In this document: piece by piece, positions 42,776 through 50,510 of the stretch
Layout of the letters: each line of letters opens with the position of its first letter
Numbering within the stretch: position 1 is the first letter of the stretch
DNA from: Desulfofustis sp. PB-SRB1
Lineage (GTDB): Bacteria > Desulfobacterota > Desulfobulbia > Desulfobulbales > Desulfocapsaceae
Direction of reading: 5' to 3'
DNA: 64,000 bases
Assembly (NCBI GenBank): GCA_016722945.1
Contig: JAEQMT010000038.1
Coordinates: 558,001-622,000, forward strand
Translations under genes and position numbers: made by a program
The notes under the pieces: generated by a model
The model's input: the letters and a program-made list of their open reading frames with translations, nothing else
Told to the model about the DNA's origin: nothing
Database searches by the model: none

Positions 42776-44569
42776 TTCTTGTTCTTTTTTCCAATCAGGT
42801 CTGATATGCAGCTCGGTCAACTGCCGCCGCGCCACCGCGGCGGGTGCATCGGTGAGTGGGCAGGTGGCTTTCTGGGTTTTGGGAAAAGCAATCACGTCGC
42901 GGATCGACTCGCTGCCGGTCATCAGCATCAGCAGCCGATCCAGACCAAAGGCGATGCCGCCGTGGGGCGGGGCGCCGTAAGAGAGCGCCCGCAGCAGAAA
43001 CCCAAATTTTTCCTCGGCCTCTTGGGCGCTGATGCCAAGGGCGGCAAAAACCTGGCCCTGAACCTCGCTGTCGTGGATGCGGATGGAGCCCCCGCCCAGT
43101 TCGGTACCGTTGAGTACCAGATCGTACGCGCGGCTCAATACGGCGGCGGGGTCGGCGGCCAGTTTGTCCAGATCATCCTCGTGCGGCGCCGTAAAGGGGT
43201 GATGCAGGGCAACATAGCGTTTCTCCTGGTCATCATATTCGAGCAGTGGGAAATCGGTAACCCAGGTGAAGGCGAAGGTATCCTTGTCCATCAAACCAAG
43301 ACGACGGGCCAGCTCGATCCGCAGCTCACCCAGCACCCGGAACACGGTGGCGGCCTGATCAGCCCCGAAGAACAAAACATCGCCCGGACGCGCCGCCAGC
43401 AGCGCGCCAATCTCATCCTTCTCACCATCTGAGAAAAACTTGGCGATGGGTGACTGCCAGGCGCCGTCATCTTTTATCTTGACCCAGGCCAGCCCTTTGG
43501 CGCCCAGCCGCACCGCAAAATCGGTGAGATCGTCAAGCTCTTTGCGGGTAAAAGAGGCGCATCCCACCGCATTTATCGCCCGCACCGTACCGCCGGAATC
43601 AACCGCATCGCGAAACACCTTGAACGAGCAGCGACCGCTGATCTCGCTGATATCCACCAGCTCCAAGCCAAACCGGGTATCGGGCCGATCGGTGCCGAAC
43701 CGGGCCATGGCCTCACCATAGGTGATGCGGGCAAACGGTAGCGATACCTCGCGCCCCAGCACTTTGAAAAACAGAGCCTGCATCATCTGCTCGATAAGCT
43801 CGATGATCTGACCCTCGTCGACAAAACTCAGCTCCATATCGATCTGGCTGAACTCCGGCTGCCGGTCGGCCCGCAGATCCTCATCCCGAAAACATTTAAC
43901 GATCTGATAATAGCGATCCACCCCGCCGATCATCAGCAGCTGTTTGAAGAGCTGAGGGGATTGCGGCAGGGCGTAAAAACGGCCGGCGTTAACCCGGCTC
44001 GGTACCAGGTAGTCGCGGGCGCCTTCGGGAGTGGAACGGGTGAGCATGGGAGTTTCCACCTCGATAAAACCGTGCTCGTCGAGAAAGCTCCGTACCGCTC
44101 GCACCGCCTGGTGGCGGGTGAGAAGATTGGCGCTCATGGCCGGCTTGCGCAGATCCAGATAGCGATAGCTGAGACGGAGATGATCCGAGACCTCGGTCTC
44201 CTCATCCAGGGGAAACGGCGGCGTCTGGCTGATGTTGAAGATACGCAGCTCATCCACCAGGACCTCGATTTCCCCGGTAGCCAGTTTGGGATTGGCCATA
44301 TCACCCGGCCGTGCCTCCACCACCCCGCGTACACCGATCACCCACTCGCTGCGCAGTCGATGCGCTTTTTCGTGAATAGCGGGGTTGATTTCCGGGTTGA
44401 ACACCACCTGGGTGATGCCGTTGCGATCACGCAGGTCGATAAAGATGACCCCGCCATGATCGCGGCGGCGCAATACCCACCCCATCAGGGTGACGGTGGC
44501 GCCGATATCTTCGGAGCCGAGTTCATTGCAATGGTGGCTGCGGCGCAAATCCGCAAGTGAATCACTCAT
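42770..44569 (-). CDS. aspS: Aspartyl-tRNA synthetase
   Basis: 599 residues, class II synthetase of the bacterial type. The N-terminal OB-fold anticodon domain contains VTLMGWVLRRRDHGGVIFIDLRDR. The catalytic core shows motif 2 around FRDEDLRADRQPEFSQIDMELSF and motif 3 near the end, GIAFGLDRLLMLMTGSESIRDVIAFPKTQK. The bacterial GAD insertion lies between. Aspartylates tRNA-Asp in the cytoplasm. It follows hisS by about 40 bp; the hisS-aspS pair is common in bacteria. Confidence 0.98.
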   Translation of the reverse strand: MSDSLADLRRSHHCNELGSEDIGATVTLMGWVLRRRDHGGVIFIDLRDRNGITQVVFNPEINPAIHEKAHRLRSEWVIGVRGVVEARPGDMANPKLATGEIEVLVDELRIFNISQTPPFPLDEETEVSDHLRLSYRYLDLRKPAMSANLLTRHQAVRAVRSFLDEHGFIEVETPMLTRSTPEGARDYLVPSRVNAGRFYALPQSPQLFKQLLMIGGVDRYYQIVKCFRDEDLRADRQPEFSQIDMELSFVDEGQIIELIEQMMQALFFKVLGREVSLPFARITYGEAMARFGTDRPDTRFGLELVDISEISGRCSFKVFRDAVDSGGTVRAINAVGCASFTRKELDDLTDFAVRLGAKGLAWVKIKDDGAWQSPIAKFFSDGEKDEIGALLAARPGDVLFFGADQAATVFRVLGELRIELARRLGLMDKDTFAFTWVTDFPLLEYDDQEKRYVALHHPFTAPHEDDLDKLAADPAAVLSRAYDLVLNGTELGGGSIRIHDSEVQGQVFAALGISAQEAEEKFGFLLRALSYGAPPHGGIAFGLDRLLMLMTGSESIRDVIAFPKTQKATCPLTDAPAAVARRQLTELHIRPDWKKEQES

Positions 44570-44608
44570 GATATTCTCGTATAAATCGTCCCCTATCCTC
44601 CACCCGGC

Positions 44609-45868
44609 TCAGCGCTCCAGAAGCTGCCGCAGGCGAAGGAGGATACCGTTATCTTGTAGCTCCACATCTTCCTGTTGTTTGGTTGCCATATCCCGCAACA
44701 CCACTTTCCCCTCGGCCAGCTCATTTTCACCACAGATAATAACCAATGGCGCGCCGGCCCGGTCGGCCTGCTTCATCTGGCTCTTCAGCGAGCCGCTGCC
44801 CATATTTACCCGTAGACCGGCCGTGCGCAGGGTGTGCATCAGGGTAAAACAGCGTGCCGCGGCGTCATCGCCCAGCGCCGCGATAAACAGATCCAAATCC
44901 CGCACCGGCGCCGCTTCCCGCCGATGCTTCCGCAGCAAGAGCACGGTACGCTCAAGCCCCAACGCAAAGCCGATCCCCGGCACCGGCCCGCCGCCCAGCA
45001 TCTCGATCAGCCCGTCATAGCGGCCACCGGCACACACCGCCGCCTGGGAACCAAGCTCATCGGTGACAAACTCGAAGGTGGTACGCACATAATAATCAAG
45101 ACCGCGCACCATGGCCGTATTGATATGGTAATCCAGGCCAAGTCCATCGGCGCAGGTCCGTACCTGGGTAAAATGCACCCGGCACGGCTCGCACAGGTAG
45201 TCGAGCAAAGCCGGCGCCCCATCAAGCTGGGCTCGGCATTTCTCTTTCTTGCAGTCCAGCACCCGCAACGGGTTGGTAACGCTGCGTCGCCGGCAATCTT
45301 CGCAGAGAAAATCAAGGCGTTGTTGTAAAAAACTCACCAGCACCCCCCGATAGGGCGGGCGGCAGACGGGGCAGCCAAGAGAGTTCAGCTCGAGGCGGAT
45401 GGGAATCGCCAACAGGGCAAAGATCATAGCGCCCATGGCCAGTAGTTCGGCATCCACCCGCGCGTTGTCGCTGCCCAGAAACTCCACGTCAGCCTGATGA
45501 AACTGGCGCAGCCGCCCCTTTTGCGGACGTTCATGGCGAAACATCGGGCCGATGGTGAAAAACCGCTGCACCGGGTTGCTCAGATGCAACCGGTGCTCGA
45601 TATAAGCCCGCAACAGCGAAGCGGTGGCCTCGGGCCTTATGGTCACCTTCTTGTCGACAAAGGTGTACATCTCCTTTTCGACAATGTCGGTCTGCTCGCC
45701 GATAGAACGGATAAACAGTTCAGAAGCCTCGAGGATCGGCAGCCTGATCTCAACGCATTGAAAGCGCCCGACCACCTCGCGCACACACTCCTCCACCTCC
45801 CGCCACAGGGCGATGTCGGCCGGCACGATATCTTTGAACCCCTGCAGGGCGGTTATATTGTTTCCCAT
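44609..45868 (-). CDS. hisS: Histidyl-tRNA synthetase
   Basis: 419 residues, class II. Motif 2 is FFTIGPMFRHERPQKGRLRQFHQADVEFLG, the histidine-specific block is GLDYYVRTTFEFV and AGGRYDGLIEMLGGGPVPGIGFALGLERTVLLL covers motif 3. A zinc-like cysteine region (CPVCRPPYRG, LCEDCRRRS, CKKEKCRAQL, LCEPCRVHF) is typical of many bacterial HisRS. Co-directional with aspS, likely one transcript. Confidence 0.98.
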   Translation of the reverse strand: MGNNITALQGFKDIVPADIALWREVEECVREVVGRFQCVEIRLPILEASELFIRSIGEQTDIVEKEMYTFVDKKVTIRPEATASLLRAYIEHRLHLSNPVQRFFTIGPMFRHERPQKGRLRQFHQADVEFLGSDNARVDAELLAMGAMIFALLAIPIRLELNSLGCPVCRPPYRGVLVSFLQQRLDFLCEDCRRRSVTNPLRVLDCKKEKCRAQLDGAPALLDYLCEPCRVHFTQVRTCADGLGLDYHINTAMVRGLDYYVRTTFEFVTDELGSQAAVCAGGRYDGLIEMLGGGPVPGIGFALGLERTVLLLRKHRREAAPVRDLDLFIAALGDDAAARCFTLMHTLRTAGLRVNMGSGSLKSQMKQADRAGAPLVIICGENELAEGKVVLRDMATKQQEDVELQDNGILLRLRQLLER

Positions 45869-46004
45869 CTGCGGTGATCGCGTTCAGTGGACTGTTTGTG
45901 GTAAAAAACGTTTCTATTACCTGAGCGACAAGGCAATTGTCAAGCAGATGGTTTGCGCCTGAACAGGGGGCACACGTTTGCTGATCTATTTGTATACAAT
46001 ATAT

Positions 46005-46140
46005 GGGAACCTTGAAACATGAGAATTTTCGCTCACAATCAAGGCGTACGAGAAATTTTACCGCAGGTCGGTCTGCCTGCCATGATGACATTTCTTGAAC
46101 AACGCAGGGGTTGGGCAAAAAGGCCCTTTTGCAAAGTTCA
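46005..46140 (+). repeat. Family B MITE-like element, copy B4
   Basis: Left end GGGAACCTTGAAACATGAG matches the family terminus, with the central CCGCAGGTCGG and CAACGCAGGGGTTGGGCAAAAAGGCC blocks. The right end is eroded (GCAAAGTTCACG). The related element A6 inserted about ten bases beyond it. Confidence 0.75.
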
Positions 46141-46150
46141 CGTAAGGCTT

Positions 46151-46368
46151 GATGCCTTTGTAGAAAGCGCGCCCATGGCAGCGCTGGTCGCCACCTTTGA
46201 GGAAACGAACTCGATTTTGCATCAACTTCGTTGGAAGTCTAATTTCCGGTCTGAGACGGCCCGGAAAAAGGAGATCTACGAGCAGTGGTGGTCGTTTTGA
46301 CCTCGCAGGCCTCGGCGAGGTCAAAACGATCCCACGACAACATAGAGGGAAGTTTTTAAGACACCATC
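46151..46368 (+). repeat. Family A-like element A6 with a large palindrome
   Basis: 218 bp. Ends GATGCCTTTGTAGAAAG and GTTTTTAAGACACCATC fit the family A termini, and AAGGCTT is perfectly duplicated on both sides (46144-46150, 46369-46375). The inside differs from A1-A5: it carries TCGTTTTGACCTCGC and its exact reverse complement (46292-46306, 46315-46329) around an 8-base loop. It is therefore a second sequence variant with the same ends. Confidence 0.8.
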
Positions 46369-46421
46369 AAGGCTTTACTGACATAAGCGGCAGAACCACT
46401 TTGCCGTTGCTTCGCAACAAG

Positions 46422-46703
46422 CTATGCCGATGCCGCCGGCAGATACCGCATGGTGCAGGTACCGGTGGTTTTCTCCACGATATTCATTCTGCCGCCAGAT
46501 TTGGTTTTCACCATTTCAAGATGTTGGTCAGGAATATAGTGGTTTATCATCACCTGCATAAACTCGGGAAACGGGCATAAGGTCTGCCCTTCTTTAAGTT
46601 GAGCCTTGCCCACCCCCACCGGGCAGAGCCGGCACTGGGTACTGTCGGCCTTAATAATGAGACCGGCATCGCCGTCATGAGTTATCTGGATGTTGCGGTT
46701 CAT
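46422..46703 (-). CDS. Small protein of unknown function
   Basis: 93 residues. CRLCPVGVGKAQLKEGQTLCPFPEFMQVM contains a CxxC-P and a later CPF, perhaps a metal or redox site. No ribosome binding site as clear as those of other genes. It lies between element A6 and the IS1634-like element. I do not recognise a family; the reading frame has fair codon use, so it is kept at moderate confidence. Confidence 0.5.
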   Translation of the reverse strand: MNRNIQITHDGDAGLIIKADSTQCRLCPVGVGKAQLKEGQTLCPFPEFMQVMINHYIPDQHLEMVKTKSGGRMNIVEKTTGTCTMRYLPAASA

Positions 46704-46766
46704 GTCAAACAGGAGTTTAAGAGTTAATCCAGCAAATTTGCCCCCAAAGCCTTGCCCAGCATGGGT

Positions 46767-48491
46767 TTATGCATGCAAAGGGCGTAAGACCCCACTGCTG
46801 TCGACTTGATATCCGAAGGCGTGTAGGACTTCGGCTTGGGTCTTACTAGGCGTTTCCAGACGACGTTCAGGCTTTCTCGCTCCCTTCTTCACCGATAACA
46901 CTGAATGCAGCCGCTGCATGTCAGTCATAACATCATGTGCCGTACGTTGTACTCCGTTACGTGCGAGTCGATTCTCAAGGATGCGCACATAGGTCAGGGC
47001 AACGATGCAGGTAAACAGATGCAGTCGGATCTTGCTGTCGGTCCAGTGCCGAAACGGACGAGCACCCACCAAATCATCATCATTGCTTAAGCGGAAGGTT
47101 TCCTCCACCTGCCATCGATCCAGACTGGCTTGCACGATTTCCGCCGTCGTCCAGTCCGTATTGTCGGTGATAATGATGTTCTTCCCACACATCGCTCGTC
47201 TCTGTTTCAATTTGTCGGGGTCCTTTCTGAAACTCATGGAAAGGCTCGTGCCCGAGGTCTCGAAACGCAACTCAAAATAATCAGATGAGATGTGCAGTCT
47301 TTTACAAAGCCTGAGATACCGCCCTTCTATTTTCTCGGCGTTACGCCAATGAGGCGCCCCCTCTCGCACCTTGGCCCGCATCTCAAGGAGTTGCCGGCGG
47401 ATCGTCTCGAGTTTGTTCTCAAAGGTATATGCCTTCTTGCGGGCTGTTCGGGGATTATACGTTACGACAACCGTACGCTCCTTTCCCCAATACTCCCCTC
47501 TGGCACGAAAGGCTTTGAGGCAGTCCTCCCTTCGGTCATCCTCAATCAACCGCTCATTCTTGGCCAGATCGACAATCTCGAAACGATCCAGCGGCGTGGC
47601 TGCGAGGTCCTGAGCAAAATAGGTCGAATAGGTGGTGACGAAGTGAACCCTGGAGTGCTCGTCAATCCAAGAAAAATTGCCCTCCGAGTTCATTCCCTTG
47701 TCGATAACAACGGTGAGGCGCTCCTTGGTGTTGTCAAGACCGCAGACAATCCCGAACATCTCGTCCATGACTGCCTCGAACAATTTGCTGTCATGGAGGT
47801 TTCCCGGATAAGCGGACCAGTGCAGCGGCAGTCGTGAATCTTTGGCCACCAGAAGCCCAAGCCCAATCTGGCGAAGATGATGTCGTCCGGCTTTATTCTT
47901 GCCCCGCCGAGAAAGCTCCGAGTCGGTATGACTTGACATGAAGGTGTAATAGTTTGTCGTGTCAAAGAGGAGGCAGTCGGAGGCAGGGCGCTCTTTTTCC
48001 CAGACACGCGCAAAAAAGCTGTGCGAGATTTTTTTTAGGTCGTCCTCACTGACGCGGTCCCACTTTTCCCAATACCGTTGACTGGTGAGTTCATCAAGTT
48101 CAACCGGCCGAAGCTGCTGGATCGCTGTCTGCCGGTACCAATCTGCCAGTTTGTTCTTGCTGACTGCCTCCACCATTCGATTCAAGACACAGTAGAGGAA
48201 ATAATCCCCCACCGGTGGTCCTTTCTCCCGTTCCCCTCTCGGCACATGGGAGTTGACGATGGTGCTTAGATCAATATCCCGGTCAACCTCCAAAGCAAGC
48301 CACAACGCGCCAAACTCCTCGACTTTCAGCTCTGAAAGTTCTTGAGTGTGTCCTGCGGCAAGCGCCGCGACCTTTTCCGGGGAGCCGAGATAGACTTGGG
48401 AGATCACCTTCGGTTTGCCGCCGACACGGGCTATTTCTCGCACGTAGAGATAGGGTCTTCCTTTTTTCTTCTTTATATGGAAATGTGCCAT
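46767..48491 (-). CDS. IS1634-like DDE transposase
   Basis: 574 residues. The DDE core shows LLFDTTNYYTFMSS (first Asp), LTVVIDKGMNSEGNF (second Asp) and the IS4-type Glu helix near SLDRWQVEETFRLSNDDD. It begins MAHFHIKKKKGRPYLYVREIARVGGKP, a typical IS1634 N-terminus. Full length and undamaged. The last five codons before the stop lie beyond the predicted left inverted repeat, so the stop codon is supplied by flanking DNA or the boundary is wrong. Confidence 0.9.
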   Translation of the reverse strand: MAHFHIKKKKGRPYLYVREIARVGGKPKVISQVYLGSPEKVAALAAGHTQELSELKVEEFGALWLALEVDRDIDLSTIVNSHVPRGEREKGPPVGDYFLYCVLNRMVEAVSKNKLADWYRQTAIQQLRPVELDELTSQRYWEKWDRVSEDDLKKISHSFFARVWEKERPASDCLLFDTTNYYTFMSSHTDSELSRRGKNKAGRHHLRQIGLGLLVAKDSRLPLHWSAYPGNLHDSKLFEAVMDEMFGIVCGLDNTKERLTVVIDKGMNSEGNFSWIDEHSRVHFVTTYSTYFAQDLAATPLDRFEIVDLAKNERLIEDDRREDCLKAFRARGEYWGKERTVVVTYNPRTARKKAYTFENKLETIRRQLLEMRAKVREGAPHWRNAEKIEGRYLRLCKRLHISSDYFELRFETSGTSLSMSFRKDPDKLKQRRAMCGKNIIITDNTDWTTAEIVQASLDRWQVEETFRLSNDDDLVGARPFRHWTDSKIRLHLFTCIVALTYVRILENRLARNGVQRTAHDVMTDMQRLHSVLSVKKGARKPERRLETPSKTQAEVLHAFGYQVDSSGVLRPLHA

Positions 48492-48518
48492 GCCTATGCC
48501 TACACAATAGGGTCTTAC
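46783..48518 (-). mobile_element. IS1634-like insertion sequence (boundaries tentative)
   Basis: GTAAGACCCCACTG at the left and CAATAGGGTCTTAC at the right form a 14 bp inverted repeat with two mismatches, bracketing the transposase gene, about 1.74 kb. I find no target duplication at these limits. The duplication may have decayed, or the true ends may lie slightly further out. Confidence 0.6.
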
Positions 48519-48725
48519 ATGTCAAAAGAAAAATTAAGCATGTTACTGATTTTATATCATTTGTGAGGAAAGATTGGGTGAAAAAAGGAGGGGCTTACAG
48601 CGTTGACGTACGTAACAGTATGATATCACACATCTTATTCTGAAAATTGCCGTTTATCTCTTAAACTCCTGTTAAAGATCTATGGGTAAACATCCATTAC
48701 CCGGCTACGGCTCGGTAACCTCTGG

Positions 48726-48797
48726 GAACCGCCTAGTGCGGACCCGCTTGCTAGGTGGTGTGGGGGCTGGGGGAGAGATTCCCCCGGCTACCCGATT
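48726..48797 (+). ncRNA. Group II intron 3' end (domains V and VI), remnant
   Basis: Positions 48726-48759 form a 34-nt hairpin: ACCGCCTAG pairs with CTAGGTGGT, and GCG with CGC around a small loop, with a two-base bulge side, the size and shape of domain V. After two bases, 48762-48793 form a second stem with an unpaired A at 48790 seven bases from the final T, as expected for domain VI and its branch point. The element ends around 48796. No reverse-transcriptase gene is upstream, so only the 3' part survives. Confidence 0.6.
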
Positions 48798-48805
48798 GGG
48801 CGATT

Positions 48806-49342
48806 TTATTTGTTTTCTCTGTACCAGAAGTTCTCTTTCATCTTATCGTGATACTTCACCACTTTAATTTCGCCCAGATATTTATTTCCTAATGGATAAC
48901 CTTTTTCAGCCCAATCCTTTATACCGCCTTCGGCAAAATATACATTCTTGTATCCATATTTGTAGAGCATGCCAACAAAATATGATGCACGGTGTTTTGT
49001 ACGGCAGAATACCCAAATTTCAGTATTTGGATCTTCAATCTTTTTGGGAACTCCATAAGCATGACCGGAATCGATATTGTTTGATGAAATGATGTGACCA
49101 CTATCGAACTCTGCCTCTGTTCTGATATCAAGAATAATCGCCTTGCTTTTGCCACTTTGGACTTCTTGCCATTTTTGGTACAGATCATCTACCGTTTTAA
49201 ATTTGTCCTTGGGAATTACGCTTCTAAATTCATTCAACAATGCTTCTTCACCGCTTTTTAGATCGGCAGCGAAAGATGAAAAAGGAAGAGAAAGAAAAAA
49301 GGCCAACACCGTGAAACATAGAGTAATTTTTGATTTATTCAT
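48806..49342 (-). CDS. Secreted rhodanese-like protein
   Basis: 178 residues. Signal peptide ITLCFTVLAFFLSLPFSSFA-ADL. The rhodanese domain has AIILDIRTEAEFDSGHIISSNNI and the active-site loop VFCRTKHRASYF with catalytic Cys and following Arg/Lys. Periplasmic single-domain rhodanese; may transfer sulfur or act on persulfides. AAAGGAGA precedes the ATG. A C-terminal 25-residue tail (KYHDKMKENFWYRENK) is unusual. Isolated between the group II intron remnant and a gene-poor stretch. Confidence 0.9.
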   Translation of the reverse strand: MNKSKITLCFTVLAFFLSLPFSSFAADLKSGEEALLNEFRSVIPKDKFKTVDDLYQKWQEVQSGKSKAIILDIRTEAEFDSGHIISSNNIDSGHAYGVPKKIEDPNTEIWVFCRTKHRASYFVGMLYKYGYKNVYFAEGGIKDWAEKGYPLGNKYLGEIKVVKYHDKMKENFWYRENK

Positions 49343-49980
49343 GAAAATCTCCTTTCATTTTGTGAGTCATTATTGCTTGAAAATTTTAATTATCATCTGG
49401 GTAATCGTAAGTATTCCTTATTGTTCCACCCCCTTTGTTAAGTTTATGATTACAGGTTACGATCTATGTTGCCCAACCACTTTTTATCAGGGCAATTTGC
49501 CTTAATAGCAGTGAACATTCATCACTCTTGTCCAAAACAGCTTTTTGGGACAGCCGAATACTCCTCTCTATAAGAGCGATTTGAGACTTGATGTTGGAAA
49601 AAGCTACAAATTATGGGCATTGGAGGGTGAATCATGCTGATTTCCGGTGTGGTTCTGTTTTGGACAGGCTATTTCCAGAACAGGCAACCTCTTCCCTAAA
49701 AAGTCGTTTAAAAGCAAAATGAGTATTGATATTATTGAACTTTTTTGCCCAAAACCGATTGTTCCAATTTATTTTGGACAGTAGTGTCTTGAGATAAAAT
49801 CGTTTACTTTCTCGTCCCCTTTCCGCCGAGCCGCTCATGTAAAAATTTTATGTGCCGTCTCCTGGCCGATTCTCCCGCGGGGCAAACCCTGGCCATATAA
49901 GTTAGTGAGTAGTTTGCCCCGTTTCATTTTCCCGTCAGCTATTGTCATTTCATGCGCCAAGCAGTGTGAAATGCACTCCT
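49343..49980. repeat. AT-rich stretch with an inverted repeat pair and no gene
   Basis: About 640 bp. The exact repeat TGTCCAAAACAG (49529-49540) occurs again inverted as CTGTTTTGGACA (49655-49666), with a related TTTTGGACAG at 49772-49781. This could be the ends of a small decayed insertion sequence. Short open frames here look like noise. Confidence 0.4.
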
Positions 49981-50175
49981 CTACAGAGGGTTTGGGGCAG
50001 CGGTTGGAAGAGGCTCTTGCTCCTCAGGGACGGGTTTGCTGATCGACATCTTTTTCACCACGTAGCGAAAAATCGATATGAGCGACCAAGCGAAGCCAAT
50101 CATAAGCGGGATAATGATGAAAACAGTTACCGGAAGAAACCACAGGACAACAATCAGATCTTCAGCTCCTGACAT
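49981..50175 (-). CDS. Small single-span membrane protein
   Basis: 64 residues. A hydrophobic span (LIVVLWFLPVTVFIIIPLMIGFAWSLISIF) is followed by a basic/proline-rich tail (KKMSISKPVPEEQEPLPTAAPNP). GGAGGTGTG before the ATG is a strong ribosome binding site. It lies back to back with the sigma-54 activator gene. The function is unknown. Confidence 0.65.
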   Translation of the reverse strand: MSGAEDLIVVLWFLPVTVFIIIPLMIGFAWSLISIFRYVVKKMSISKPVPEEQEPLPTAAPNPL

Positions 50176-50320
50176 ACCACACCTCCATTTCTTTAAGGTT
50201 TAGCCACCTTTACCGTATATAATCAATGGATCAGCATCGATTACAAATGGTGTTACTGATACTCTCATGTGCTAATAATATGCCAAAAATTATCTGCCGT
50301 TAGAAATACTCGCTTATCGC

Positions 50321-50342
50321 AACTAACATATTGATATTAGTT
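50321..50342. promoter_or_regulatory. Imperfect palindrome, possible operator
   Basis: AACTAA and TTAGTT flank a 10-base AT-rich centre in the divergent region between the small membrane protein and the sigma-54 activator. A TAATATGTTAA half-site follows. It could be an operator for the activator or another regulator; there is no direct evidence. Confidence 0.25.
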
Positions 50343-50510
50343 ACTTAATATGTTAACCAAACAATTACCATGGCGGCTGAAAATTGCGGAACAAGAAAAA
50401 TCGCCAACTTAATTGACACAACCGTTGTTCTATTGTAAATTGGTTTGTCATGTAGTGAGAGACCCTTTTCCTCTTCAAGTTCGCTAAAACAGCTAAGCCC
50501 ATTTTCTGAC

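Noticed and set aside
49632-49838. 68-codon open frame on the minus strand
   Set aside because: It overlaps the inverted repeat pair, has biased AT-rich content and no recognisable ribosome binding site.
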